A stretch of 49,755 bases of DNA from an uncultured Clostridia bacterium (GCA_944376295.1 CALWCE010000013.1:1-49755), one strand, 5' to 3'; shown: positions 15,655-24,548, counted from the stretch's first letter. The notes: generated by a model not told the origin, from the letters alone. Program-made: numbers and translations.

Positions 15655-15684
15655 TTGACAGGACAGGGGGGGGGGTGTTATACT
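15655..15684 (+). promoter_or_regulatory. Promoter of the surface-fibre operon with a G10 tract in the spacer
   Basis: TTGACA (15655-15660), 18-bp spacer, TATACT (15679-15684). The spacer contains ten consecutive G (15666-15675). Slippage of this tract would change the -35/-10 distance (17, 18, 19 bp and so on) and so promoter strength, a classic phase-variation layout. The 15452-15654 stretch upstream holds nothing else recognisable. Confidence 0.75.
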
Positions 15685-15691
15685 GTATATG

Positions 15692-15719
15692 CCTATGAAA
15701 ATACTGTATTTTCATAAGG
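15692..15719 (+). promoter_or_regulatory. Inverted repeat at the 5' end of the fibre-operon leader
   Basis: CCTATGAAAATAC-tg-TATTTTCATAAGG is a near-perfect palindrome starting at the expected transcription start (about 15691). It could be a DNA operator or a 5' stabilising hairpin. A second hairpin (TCCCGC...GCGGGA, about 15750-15777) follows in the 170-nt leader. Confidence 0.5.
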
Positions 15720-15861
15720 TATTTCCGAAAGACTCGTTTCCGACGGCGTTCCCGCGAAGGGGGACGTCTGCGGGAGCGCATTCTGCATTTTTTGTGGAAC
15801 TGTGCCGCCCGCGCCAAAAGAAGCGCTTCCCGCCGTGCGGCGGGGGGAAAGGAGGAGAGGG

Positions 15862-16641
15862 ATGGAAGAGAGACCATTAGAGGACGAAGCGCCTGACTCT
15901 GCGCCTGCGGAAGCCGCGCCCGATCGCGGTACGCCCGCGCCCGAAAACGCGGAGGCGGCAAAAAAAGCGAAGGTCAAAAACGCCGTCATGATCGGCGTCA
16001 TCGTGGCGCTCATCGTGGTGCTGCTGCCCCTTCTCATCATCAACCTCACGCTCATCATCAAGGGGAGCTTAAACCCCGATATGCCGCCCGATCTGTTCGG
16101 CACGGCGCCGCTCGCGGTGACGACGGACGCCATGGCGGGCGAAGAAGAGGGCTGTTTTGATGAGGGCGCGCTTATCTTCGTGAAGCTCCTCGAGGAGGAC
16201 GAAAAGGAGAGCCTGAAAGAGGGCGACGTCATTACCTTCCGTTCGGAAGAGCTCTTTGTCACCTACCGCATTACGGAGGTCGTCTGCGGGGAGGACGGGA
16301 GCGTGCATTCCTTCCGCGCCATCGGCGATCGGGACGCGAAGGAGGGCGTCAACGTGCCGCTCACCGTTTCGCCCGAAAACGTCATCGGCGTCGTCACGGG
16401 GAGCGTCGGAGGGCTCGGCGGGTTCGCTATGTTCTTGCAGACGCCCGTGGGCGTTTTAGTGTTCGTGGGTATCCCCGTCGTCGCCTATCTCATCTACGAT
16501 ATCTCCCGTATCACGCTCAGGAACAAGCGGGCGAAGGCGGCGCAGGGCGAAAAGCTCCGCGAAAAAGACGAGGAGATCGCGCGCCTCAGAGCGATGGTCG
16601 GCGAAGCGCCCGGCGCGGCGGAAGAGCCCGACGAAGAGTGA
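15862..16641 (+). CDS. SipW-type signal peptidase homologue, apparently catalytically inactive
   Basis: 259 residues: an acidic, proline-rich N-terminus (1-35), a long hydrophobic segment (about 42-65), a signal-peptidase-like beta domain, a second hydrophobic segment (about 195-214) and a charged tail. The fold signatures of S26B/SipW proteases align (GALIFVKL, GDVITFR, HSFRAIGDRD, NVIGVVTG). However, the active-site GSM is replaced by TDAM (Ser to Ala) and the THR of the catalytic His is replaced by TYR (His to Tyr). The intact paralogue at 18544 has both residues. It may be a chaperone or regulator of fibre export rather than a protease. The start at ATG 15862 follows GGAGGAGAGG. It is the first gene behind the G10 promoter. 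Confidence 0.75.
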   Translation: MEERPLEDEAPDSAPAEAAPDRGTPAPENAEAAKKAKVKNAVMIGVIVALIVVLLPLLIINLTLIIKGSLNPDMPPDLFGTAPLAVTTDAMAGEEEGCFDEGALIFVKLLEEDEKESLKEGDVITFRSEELFVTYRITEVVCGEDGSVHSFRAIGDRDAKEGVNVPLTVSPENVIGVVTGSVGGLGGFAMFLQTPVGVLVFVGIPVVAYLIYDISRITLRNKRAKAAQGEKLREKDEEIARLRAMVGEAPGAAEEPDEE

Positions 16642-16735
16642 GGGGCTTTTCCTCTTCACAAACAAGGCAGAAACGGCCTGATGCCATACCTGGCCGAAAT
16701 GCAAGATAGAAAAAAGAAAATAAGGAGATCTTTTT

Positions 16736-17362
16736 ATGGAAAAATCAGATAAGAAGCGCATCCTGACGAGAGTGCTCATCGTGATCGCGGCGCTGACGCT
16801 CCTGAGCTGCTGCTTCCTCGGCAGTACGTTTGCAAGATACGTCACGAATGCAGACGGTTCGGGTACCGTCGGCGTTGCGAAGTGGGATATCACGATTTCG
16901 GGCGACGGTACCGGAACCACGGCTGCAAGTTTTAGCGATCTTTCGCCCGATGCAGATATAGGCGGCAAGGGCGCTACTCACAGCACCGGCTATTATCCGA
17001 TCGCCACGATCGCAAATAAGGGGGAGGTCAACGCTTCCGTCACTTTTGGGGCAGCAAGCGATCCTACGGCTACTCTCGCATCCGGTGTGACCGCCGAAAC
17101 AGAAGGTTACAATACTTATTATTCCCAAACAAATACGAACTCCATGTTTTCGATCGCATTTTATTCGGATGATTCCGGCACGCCTTTGTCCTCCGGATAT
17201 ACTTTGGCGGCAGGAAACACATTGAACATTTATGCGAAGGTGACGTGGACGACTCAAAGCGATGCAATGGATACCTGGTACGGGGAGAACGTTGAATCTG
17301 TTACTTGGACGCTGAGCTACACCGCAACGCAGAACTCCGAACTTCCCACTGTTCAGCCTTAA
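16736..17362 (+). CDS. TasA/camelysin-like secreted fibre protein (SipW-dependent signal)
   Basis: 208 residues. The N-terminal signal (residues 14-35) ends in GSTFARYVTNADGSGTV, the SipW-type pattern seen in TasA/CalY proteins, where cleavage follows a short hydrophobic stretch and a TFARY-like motif. The rest is a threonine/serine-rich beta-sandwich with no cysteines, ending in WTLSYTATQ, as expected for a fibre-forming biofilm protein on the cell surface. AAGGAG precedes ATG 16736. It lies between the inactive and active signal peptidases. The DNA from about 17040 to 17340 is noticeably more AT-rich than its neighbours, a hint that the exposed part diversifies or was exchanged. Confidence 0.75.
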   Translation: MEKSDKKRILTRVLIVIAALTLLSCCFLGSTFARYVTNADGSGTVGVAKWDITISGDGTGTTAASFSDLSPDADIGGKGATHSTGYYPIATIANKGEVNASVTFGAASDPTATLASGVTAETEGYNTYYSQTNTNSMFSIAFYSDDSGTPLSSGYTLAAGNTLNIYAKVTWTTQSDAMDTWYGENVESVTWTLSYTATQNSELPTVQP

Positions 17363-17416
17363 CCCTCAGCTCAGATCTCAATTCCATACATTTTAGAGCA
17401 TTTCTGAAGGGGAAAT

Positions 17417-17452
17417 GCCGCGCCGCTGGTATGGCGGCGGTGCGGCTGCCTC
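17417..17452 (+). terminator. Possible intra-operon terminator or processing hairpin
   Basis: GCCGCGCCGC-tggtat-GGCGGCGGTGCGGC, an imperfect stem, followed by TGCCTCTTTC. It may reduce read-through from the fibre gene into the next gene. Confidence 0.4.
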
Positions 17453-17481
17453 TTTCGATCGGTCCGAACATGATAGGGGAA

Positions 17482-17575
17482 CTCCTTCCGTCTCGCTACG
17501 TTCGACAGCTCCCACAAGTCCACCCCCAAAAAACACTTCGTCTTTTTTTGGGGACCCCGAGAGGGAGGCAAGGGA
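17482..17575. repeat. Dispersed palindromic repeat copy
   Basis: CTCCTTCCGTCTCGCTACGT matches the copies at 4663 and 30869, and is followed by CCCCCAAAAAA...TTTTTTTGGGG and GAGAGGGAGGCAAGGG. It lies in the 279-bp gap between the fibre gene and the gene at 17642, where no other gene is seen. Confidence 0.6.
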
Positions 17576-17641
17576 AATTACGTTTTTTTCATCACACTCT
17601 CTTTGTCCATACCCGCGCGAAGGCGCGGAAAGGGGGACGAT

Positions 17642-18547
17642 ATGCAAGATCGCGAATTGCCCGAGAAGGGCAATACGGACGAAAGCGCTGCTTCGTCCGG
17701 AAACAGAGAATTTATTTCCGAAAACAACGCGGGGAGCCCCACGGCTTTTTCCCGCGCGCAAAATATCGCCCGCGGGGCAAAGCTCCCCAAGCGCGGCAGA
17801 GCGTTCGATAAGGACGGCGGTCACGCGGGCAAAGTCAAAAAAAGTGTGTGGTACGACGAAGCGGGCAACCGCCTCGGCGAGTTCGTCAAAGAGGGGGAGT
17901 GCGTCTTCCTCAAAGAGGACGGGCGCCTTTTGGGCTATGTCGACCACAACAAAAACGTCTTCTCGAGCGAGCACATGCATCTTGCCACCATCCGCACGAC
18001 CGAGCGGCTGTGGCTGCTGCTTTTGCTCGTCTTTTTGCTGCTCATAACGCTCGTGACGGGCATTGTGAGCACCTTTTATCTGCTGCGTTCGGAAGCGGAC
18101 GACGTGCCCGTCATCCGTCTCACCGATACGGAAGGCACCGACTGGAAGCACATTGAAAACCTGCCCATTTTTGAAAACGACTACTTCGACCGGGAAGCCA
18201 TCCTGCCCGGCATGCGCGGGGAGTACCGCTTCATCCTCGAAAACGGCAGCGACTATGCCCTCACTTATGCGATCTCCTGCACCGAGGAGAACGATTTTGG
18301 CATCGATATCCGCTACCGCCTCATGCGCGACGGCAACTATCTTGCGGGCGAAGAGGAGTATGAGGAGACGGAGGCGCTCAATTTCGAAGAACTCACCATC
18401 GAAGCGAATTCTTCGGCGTTCTTCGTGCTCGAATGGTACTGGGCGGACGACGACCCGATCGACACCGAAGCGGGCGAAAACGGCGCGGAATATACCTTTA
18501 CGTTTGCGGTGGAAGCCGCGCGGCTCGACCGCGGAGAGGACGCATGA
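17642..18547 (+). CDS. Membrane-anchored protein of the SipW/TasA locus
   Basis: 301 residues, not a family I can name. Residues 1-115 are charged, with a short beta-rich motif (VWYDEAGNRLGEFVKEGE). One transmembrane helix (about 122-145, LWLLLLLVFLLLITLVTGIV) is followed by an extracellular domain of about 150 residues with strands such as MRGEYRFILENGSDYALTYA and SSAFFVLEWYW, which resembles the TasA/camelysin sandwich. It is probably a type II membrane anchor or minor fibre subunit. ATG 17642 follows AAAGGGGGA. Its stop overlaps the sipW start by 4 bp (ATGA), so the two are coupled. Confidence 0.65.
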   Translation: MQDRELPEKGNTDESAASSGNREFISENNAGSPTAFSRAQNIARGAKLPKRGRAFDKDGGHAGKVKKSVWYDEAGNRLGEFVKEGECVFLKEDGRLLGYVDHNKNVFSSEHMHLATIRTTERLWLLLLLVFLLLITLVTGIVSTFYLLRSEADDVPVIRLTDTEGTDWKHIENLPIFENDYFDREAILPGMRGEYRFILENGSDYALTYAISCTEENDFGIDIRYRLMRDGNYLAGEEEYEETEALNFEELTIEANSSAFFVLEWYWADDDPIDTEAGENGAEYTFTFAVEAARLDRGEDA

Positions 18548-19080
18548 AAAAGGCGCTCTCCGTCTGTTCGCTCGTTTTGCGCATCGTGCTCTGCGTGCTC
18601 GTCGGCGTGCTGCTCGTCTATAACGTCTACATGCTGATCGCAAAGCTTGCCTTCAAGCAGCAGATGCCCACCTTTTTCGGGTTCGCCTCTGCCGCCGTCG
18701 TTTCGGGCAGCATGGAGCCGACCATCAACACGGGGGACTTCATCATCACCTTGAAGCGAAACGGCTATGAGGTAGGGGAGGTCGTCATGTTCTTCGAAGG
18801 CGGCGTCTACACCACCCACCGCATCGTGGAGGAGACGGAGGACGGCTTCCGCACGATGGGGGATAACAACGAAGGTTCCCTCGACCCGTGGACGGTGCGG
18901 GAAGAAAATATCGTGGGCGAGGTGGTGCTTGTACTTCGCGGCTTCGGGAAGGCGGCGGCGTTTTTCCAGACCCCCGCGGGCATGATGTGCATCGTCGCCG
19001 CGGCGGCGCTCTTGTGGGTGCTTGCCGAACTGCCCTCTTTCATCAAAAAGAAAAAGGAGAAAGGAAATGAAGCAAACTGA
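18544..19080 (+). CDS. sipW: Signal peptidase I, SipW type
   Basis: 178 residues. It has an N-terminal membrane helix (about 8-30), the catalytic Ser in VVSGSMEPTINTGDFI (near residue 57), and the His of the ER/SipW-type dyad in VYTTHRIVEE, then TMGDNNEGSLDPW and NIVGEVVLVL, and a C-terminal membrane helix. SipW enzymes cut the special signal peptides of TasA/CalY-type fibre proteins on the outer face of the membrane. Here the likely substrates are the products of 16736, 19067 and 20509. The start overlaps the upstream stop (ATGA), and the next gene starts 14 bp before its stop. Confidence 0.9.
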   Translation: MKKALSVCSLVLRIVLCVLVGVLLVYNVYMLIAKLAFKQQMPTFFGFASAAVVSGSMEPTINTGDFIITLKRNGYEVGEVVMFFEGGVYTTHRIVEETEDGFRTMGDNNEGSLDPWTVREENIVGEVVLVLRGFGKAAAFFQTPAGMMCIVAAAALLWVLAELPSFIKKKKEKGNEAN

Positions 19081-20494
19081 CCGCGTGCCGCACAAGGCGC
19101 GGGGCGCCGCTCAAAGCGCGGGCGTTCCCGCCGAGAGAGCGGGCACAACGAAAACTTCATATCCGCTGATGAAATATCTGAGCCTTCTGCTCGCTGTGGC
19201 GCTCCTCTTTTCGGGCGTCACCTTTGCGCGCTATCTTTCCAACGATCGGATCGATTCCTCCGTCGGCATCGCCGCCTTCGACGCGACGTATTCCATTGAC
19301 CGCGTCAATACGACGACGTTCGGCAATCAGAACTATTGGATCCAGACGGGTACTTCGGGCGATGATATCCCGCAGGGCGCGGGTTCCGAGATCACCGTCG
19401 GCATCACCCTGAAAAACAACGGAGATACTTCGGTGCAGCCTACCCTGCATTTAGAAGGTCCCAAAGAGTATTGGGATCACATCGCCCTGCAGCTGACGAC
19501 GGCGCGCAATGTCGCGGCGGGCGAGGTGCTGACGCCGCAGCTTGTCGTTCGGGAAATTGCAACTGCGACGGGGGACAGCTTTGAGACGGAATCGTCCACA
19601 GATTACGGCTCTTTGGGCGGCGAGGATGCGACGCTTGCTTTGAACGGAAGCATTGATGATGAAGGCGGCCGCACGGCGACTTGGACATACGGCGAGGGAG
19701 AGAACGCAAAAATGAACAAGATGACGATCACGAAGAAGACGGACGCCATCATCACCTATTCCGTCGGGTTCGTGCGCCAGAGCGAAGACGCATTCCTCCC
19801 GCCCTTCTATGTCGACTGCCGAAAGAAGACGGACATCTATTCCATCGACCTCGAACTGCCCGCGCTCGAAGTGGCGGCTGCGCAGAAGAACACAGACGGC
19901 AGCAGAACGGCAGCCGAGCAGAGAGTTGTTGTCTGGCTCACCTGGACGACCGACGCCCCCAACAACTCGCAGGCGGCAAATTCCAAGTTTTGGAAGGCGA
20001 TCGCAGACGGCGTGGCTCCCGAGGGAGTCAAAGATCAGAGCGGACAGGACATCGCCATCCTCGGCTATCATTTCGACCAATCGGGCGTGCCCGTGACGAA
20101 CAAAATCGGACAAGCGACGGGCGAGACGACCACCGTCCGCGTGAAAAATACGTTCGGCGACACGGCGGACGCGCTTACGACCGAATATTTCCATATCGCC
20201 AGCCTCGACGAAGCGGGGCAGGACTCCGCCTATCCGCATGCGGCGAAGTTGGTGGAGGAGTTGGTGGAGGAGAAAAAGTATATTTATTTATGCGGCGGCC
20301 CTTCCCCGACTTATTTCGACGTTTCGGACGTTGAAAGCACGTTTACCAATGAGGATATCAACTTGATCAAATGGGAAGAAGTGAAGGATGCCGAAGAAGG
20401 GGATATCACCAGCACCACCTACGCCCCCGTTCACGAGCGCTCGTTCGGCATTTCGTTCAAGGCGACGTTCGTGCAGAGTTCCGAAGTCCCGTAA
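19067..20494 (+). CDS. Large TasA-like secreted protein with SipW-type signal
   Basis: 475 residues. A basic N-region of about 30 residues precedes a hydrophobic segment ending FSGVTFARYLSNDRIDSSVG, the same SipW-type signal as the protein at 16736. The mature part begins AFDATYSIDRVN and continues as Thr/Asn-rich beta-sandwich domains (EITVGITLKNNGDTSVQPTL; VVVWLTWTTD) similar to surface fibre or camelysin proteins. No LPXTG or cell-wall-binding repeat is present, so it probably polymerises or is held by partners. AAGGAGAAAGGA precedes ATG 19067, which lies inside the end of sipW. It is about twice the length of TasA. Confidence 0.7.
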   Translation: MKQTDRVPHKARGAAQSAGVPAERAGTTKTSYPLMKYLSLLLAVALLFSGVTFARYLSNDRIDSSVGIAAFDATYSIDRVNTTTFGNQNYWIQTGTSGDDIPQGAGSEITVGITLKNNGDTSVQPTLHLEGPKEYWDHIALQLTTARNVAAGEVLTPQLVVREIATATGDSFETESSTDYGSLGGEDATLALNGSIDDEGGRTATWTYGEGENAKMNKMTITKKTDAIITYSVGFVRQSEDAFLPPFYVDCRKKTDIYSIDLELPALEVAAAQKNTDGSRTAAEQRVVVWLTWTTDAPNNSQAANSKFWKAIADGVAPEGVKDQSGQDIAILGYHFDQSGVPVTNKIGQATGETTTVRVKNTFGDTADALTTEYFHIASLDEAGQDSAYPHAAKLVEELVEEKKYIYLCGGPSPTYFDVSDVESTFTNEDINLIKWEEVKDAEEGDITSTTYAPVHERSFGISFKATFVQSSEVP

Positions 20495-20508
20495 TTTAAG
20501 GAGCAGCC

Positions 20509-23500
20509 ATGAGGGAAAAGACACGCAAAATTTTCATCATGATCGTGATGGCGGCGCTCATCGTTTCGCTGATGGCGGCGTCCTTTGCCGCGCTCACTTA
20601 CGGCCGCTATTCGGGCGGCAGGCGCGATGAAAACAGCGCTTACGAAGATATCCTCGACTTCGTCGGCGAAACGGCGTTCGAAGTTTCGACGGCAGATGAG
20701 CTCGTCAACGCCATCAACAACGGCTATTCCTATATCAAAGTCGTCGGCGACGATCCCACGCTCGTCGTCAACAACAACGTGGCGGACGTCGTCGTCAACC
20801 TCGTGCTCGACGTCAACGGGCATAAGATCGTCCGCAACAGCCGCAACCCGCTGCTCAACGTGCGGCAGAGCGTTTCCGTCGTGCTCGTGTACGATTCGTC
20901 CGAGAAGGCGGAGGGCGGCTTCTATAACCCCGTGGGCAGCGCCTTGCAGACGAGCGGCGGCACGCTCACCGTCGGCGAGGGCGTCTACGAAAGCGGCCCG
21001 AGGACGGGTATCGGCCTTGATTTTTCGCATACCGTTTCCGCGACCGTCTGTTCGCGGATGGAACGCACGGCGGCGAGCTATTCCGTGCAGAAGACAGATC
21101 AAACGTTCCCCAAGCTCACGGAAAAAAAGGGCGATGTCTATCTTGATGAAAACTACTCGGGTACGGGTGATTATCTGAAAGCCGACACCTATCTTATCTA
21201 TACGGAGGAGGAGAATGCCTTCGTGAGGAAAGCCGGAGATACGGTCGGCGGCACGGTGCTTCAAAACGAGCAACTCTATGTGAACAGGAAGGAGACCTCG
21301 AGCGGCGGAACGACGACGATCACGGCGGATAAATTTTCGCCCATCTGCGACGTCGCCTCCTGCGATTTCTACTACTACTATCCCGTCGGCACGGCGGGTA
21401 CGGCAAATTCGCCCCAAACTTACGCCGTCGTCTACGGCTACAACGAGGTCAAAGGGCTGGCAAAGGCGGAGAAGAAAAACCTCACTTCGGGCAACGACAC
21501 CAACCTCGTCTGGCCGTATGCGGCGATCCGCTCGGAGGCGGGCAACACGCACGCCCGCGGCGGCGAGTTCTATACCTACTTCGGTGAAGAAAACACATAC
21601 AGCATCTATTCCGAGGGCGGCACGATGACCGTCGGCCTTTCGGGCGAGTCCGATCCTCCTACATTTCAGGCGATCGGGAAGGGCGTGTGTATCAACATGG
21701 CGGGAACGAGCGGGAGCGCGGATCAGACGCTCACCATCGATAACGGCAAGTTTTCGTCCCAGCTCGGCAACACCATCGAGATGTCGGGCGGCGAGATGGA
21801 AGTCAAAAAAGGCTCGTTTACGAAGGACGCGACGGGCGCGGATGAGAACAGCACCAATAACGGCTCCGCCATTTCCATCTCGGGCGGCACGCTCACTTCG
21901 TCGGATACGGAAGATACGAGCAAGCCCATCCAATTTCACATTTCGGGCTCTTACGTCAACGGCATTTATGCAAAGGGCGGCGAAGTCAATATCGCGAACG
22001 CTACTTTTGCATTTGAAAACGGCAAAAACAATCAGGGCGTTTACAATGACGGCGGTACAAGCCGTGCCCATTGGTGTGACTTTACGATCCCCGGGAATAA
22101 CAATTATGGCATTCATTCCACCAACGGTACGACGAGGGCATCGGACTGCGCCATCAAAATGACGGGCGAATACGCGGTCGGCGTCTATACAACAGGCGGG
22201 CGCGCACTCATTGAAGGCGGTTCGATCAAAGTAAATTTTGCAGAAGATAAGGAAGATAAGAATAATAAGCTCCTCACGTCTACGGCGGTCAGCACGGAAG
22301 GGGGCGAGATCTATCTTGCGGGCAGCTTGAAGATCGAGTCTGATTCGCTCGGCGTCACCGTGCGCCAAGGAGAAGATACGTCGGGTTTGTTAGAGATCGC
22401 AACAGACACGATAACGACCACAGACGGAACGACTTATTCCGATATAGACTCTGGTAACGTCACCATCAACACGCCCAACGCCACGGGCATTTATGTCAAT
22501 AACGGTAACCTTACCAACAAAGGCACGGTGACGGTCACAAGTTCTGTGGGGAATGAAGAAGGCGCAGATAAAGGCTGGAATTGGGTAAATGCCGAGGGGA
22601 ATCCGCTCATTTCGTTCAACAAGTACAACGGCGTGTTCGTCAACGGCGGCTCGCTGGTGTCGAACGGAACGCTGAATGTGGAATTTACGGGCGTGCAGAA
22701 TGAAGAAAGCGGAACATATCTTGACCAGCAGATCAAGAGTTATGCCGTGCGCGTGGAGACGGCTGCCTCGGGCGGGAAAACCGAAGTTTCTATTGCAGGC
22801 GGCGAAATTTCCAATTCGGTCGGCGGCGGCGTATATGTCGGCGGCGGCACGGTGACGCTCGGAAAGCAAGAAACAACGAATGGCGTTACAACGTACAGCG
22901 GTCCTACCGTGCAGACGACGGGGACAGTTTCTTACAGCACCTCAATGGATCCGGATGGCGGTAACTGGAATTATTTTCTTCCCCAAACGGGCGGCCCCGC
23001 TGTCAAAGTGGCGCAGAGTGGATCGGTCTCATCCACTCTTACGGTTTACGGCGGTACTTATACCGCCCAACAGGGCGATGGCATCGTGACTGTCGGCGGT
23101 ACATCATACATTCATAACGGTACATTCATCGGGAAAGATTTTGGCGTGACTTCCGGTGGCAGAGCCGGTCCCGGTGCTTCCTATTCCTTTAAGGTCTACG
23201 GCGGTACGGCAAATGTTTATGGCGGCACGTTTGGTGGTCGGGAAAATGGTAGTTATATCAACAGCAGCGGCGCATTCGTCATGGGTACTTCGGCAAACAG
23301 CATGGGAACTGCCAACATCTATGGCGGCACGTTTGTGGTCAGCAGCGGTAATACGGGCGGCCAGGCCGGCTTTAGTGTCTATGAGTATGGCAATGTGGTT
23401 GTAGATCCCGGAAAGGGCGGAGAACAGCAGAATTTGGGCGGCGATGTCACCATGACCGGGCTTGCCGCCGGCTTGGTTATCGAAGGCAATACGTCAAATC

Positions 23501-24318
23501 CGGCTTCGGTTCAAATCAGCGGCGGAACATTCTCCAGCACCAGAGACAATGGGCATAGCGATGGCATTTGGTATTCCAACTCGAATGCGACGCTTACGAT
23601 CTCGGACGACGACACCGCGCTTACGGGCTTTGATCGCTCCGGACTGTGGTTGGAAGCTGCACCCGCCATTGAAAATGGGGTCACGATCACGGGCGGCACG
23701 ATCACGGGCAAACAGGACGGCATTCATTATGGCTCGAATGGTACAGCCGCGAATGGTCTGCTCATTTCGGGTGGCACGATCACGGGCACAAACGGTTCGG
23801 GTTTGAATTTAGCGGGGGCACCTGCGGCTTCTGGCGCGGTCACGATCTCGGGCGGCACCATCACGGGCTCAAATCATGGCGTATATTATGGCGCAAGTGG
23901 AGCCGTAAACGACGGTCTACTTATTGAAGGCGGTACGATCACGGGTTCAAACGGTTCGGGTTTGTATTTTGCAGTTAATCCTTGGCAAAACGGAGGAACA
24001 AACAATGTGGCGATTGTCGGCGGAACGTTTAAGGGTGTGCCGGAGAAGAAAGGTTCAGATCAAAACCCGTTTTATATAAATGGTGCAATTAGTGCACCGA
24101 GTGAAGGGTGGACAAATATAGATTACGACGGTCTTGGTCGTCAAATTCGTCTTGGAGATATTTTGAAAACACATACGGGTGACGGGAAAGTTGCATATGT
24201 TGTAGAGGGTAACGATGATTGGAATGGTAATAGCAATTTGGGAGACAATTATGATTATTCTATTGCGGTTACTGTTTCAAGTATGGAATCGGTGAGCATT
24301 AAGTTATACAACCAATGA
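20509..24318 (+). CDS. Giant secreted right-handed beta-helix protein
   Basis: 1269 residues. The N-terminal signal MAALIVSLMAASFAALTYGRYSGG fits the SipW class. Residues about 60-130 form an N-terminal strand region (STADELVNAINNGYSYIKVV). From about residue 140 onward there are dozens of short parallel beta-helix rungs (SGGTLTVGEG, ISGGTLTSSD, VYGGTANVYGGTF, ISGGTITGTNGSG). The last third (23680-24010) carries near-identical rungs of the type ITGGTITG. Such proteins act as adhesins or surface scaffolds. There is no LPXTG or autotransporter domain. TAAGGAG precedes ATG 20509. GC content falls through the second half, which suggests mosaic origin. It is the last gene of the fibre operon; a terminator follows at 24413. 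Confidence 0.8.
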   Translation: MREKTRKIFIMIVMAALIVSLMAASFAALTYGRYSGGRRDENSAYEDILDFVGETAFEVSTADELVNAINNGYSYIKVVGDDPTLVVNNNVADVVVNLVLDVNGHKIVRNSRNPLLNVRQSVSVVLVYDSSEKAEGGFYNPVGSALQTSGGTLTVGEGVYESGPRTGIGLDFSHTVSATVCSRMERTAASYSVQKTDQTFPKLTEKKGDVYLDENYSGTGDYLKADTYLIYTEEENAFVRKAGDTVGGTVLQNEQLYVNRKETSSGGTTTITADKFSPICDVASCDFYYYYPVGTAGTANSPQTYAVVYGYNEVKGLAKAEKKNLTSGNDTNLVWPYAAIRSEAGNTHARGGEFYTYFGEENTYSIYSEGGTMTVGLSGESDPPTFQAIGKGVCINMAGTSGSADQTLTIDNGKFSSQLGNTIEMSGGEMEVKKGSFTKDATGADENSTNNGSAISISGGTLTSSDTEDTSKPIQFHISGSYVNGIYAKGGEVNIANATFAFENGKNNQGVYNDGGTSRAHWCDFTIPGNNNYGIHSTNGTTRASDCAIKMTGEYAVGVYTTGGRALIEGGSIKVNFAEDKEDKNNKLLTSTAVSTEGGEIYLAGSLKIESDSLGVTVRQGEDTSGLLEIATDTITTTDGTTYSDIDSGNVTINTPNATGIYVNNGNLTNKGTVTVTSSVGNEEGADKGWNWVNAEGNPLISFNKYNGVFVNGGSLVSNGTLNVEFTGVQNEESGTYLDQQIKSYAVRVETAASGGKTEVSIAGGEISNSVGGGVYVGGGTVTLGKQETTNGVTTYSGPTVQTTGTVSYSTSMDPDGGNWNYFLPQTGGPAVKVAQSGSVSSTLTVYGGTYTAQQGDGIVTVGGTSYIHNGTFIGKDFGVTSGGRAGPGASYSFKVYGGTANVYGGTFGGRENGSYINSSGAFVMGTSANSMGTANIYGGTFVVSSGNTGGQAGFSVYEYGNVVVDPGKGGEQQNLGGDVTMTGLAAGLVIEGNTSNPASVQISGGTFSSTRDNGHSDGIWYSNSNATLTISDDDTALTGFDRSGLWLEAAPAIENGVTITGGTITGKQDGIHYGSNGTAANGLLISGGTITGTNGSGLNLAGAPAASGAVTISGGTITGSNHGVYYGASGAVNDGLLIEGGTITGSNGSGLYFAVNPWQNGGTNNVAIVGGTFKGVPEKKGSDQNPFYINGAISAPSEGWTNIDYDGLGRQIRLGDILKTHTGDGKVAYVVEGNDDWNGNSNLGDNYDYSIAVTVSSMESVSIKLYNQ

Positions 24319-24407
24319 TTAAAGTATTCTTTAAGCTCAGATTTGACTCTATCGGGAAAGAGCGCAAAGGGAGAATTTCGCCTCAAAACAATCTCCCGTG
24401 AGGAAAT

Positions 24408-24445
24408 GAAAAAACGGAGCCGACTAAGGTCGGCTCCGTTTTTCC
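24408..24445. terminator. Bidirectional terminator between fibre operon and tRNA-Ser
   Basis: AAAAAACGGAGCCGAC-taag-GTCGGCTCCGTTTTTC: a 12-bp stem with an A-run on the left and a T-run on the right. It ends both the plus-strand operon and the minus-strand tRNA transcript. Confidence 0.9.
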
Positions 24446-24446
24446 G

Positions 24447-24536
24447 TGGCGCAGAGACAGGGATTTGAACCCTGGTAGACATCACTGCCTAACACGATTT
24501 CGAATCGTGCGCGTTCAGCCGCTCCGCCATCTCTGC
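24447..24536 (-). tRNA. tRNA-Ser, anticodon CGA
   Basis: The complement from 24536 folds as a class II tRNA: acceptor GCAGAGA with TCTCTGC; anticodon stem CACGA/TCGTG around TTCGAAA, giving anticodon CGA (UCG codons); a long variable arm; a T arm GGTTCAAATCC; discriminator G and an encoded CCA (24447-24449). Length is 90 nt, as expected for serine tRNA. Confidence 0.95.
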
Positions 24537-24548
24537 AAAACAAGAACC

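Noticed and set aside
17603..17641. Longer N-terminus for the membrane-anchored protein of the fibre locus
   Set aside because: AAAGGGGGA just ahead of ATG 17642 marks the start; the extension lies in leader sequence after a repeat element.
20431..22368. 645-codon minus-strand open frame opposite the beta-helix gene
   Set aside because: Shadow of a repetitive coding sequence; no start signal and no recognisable fold.
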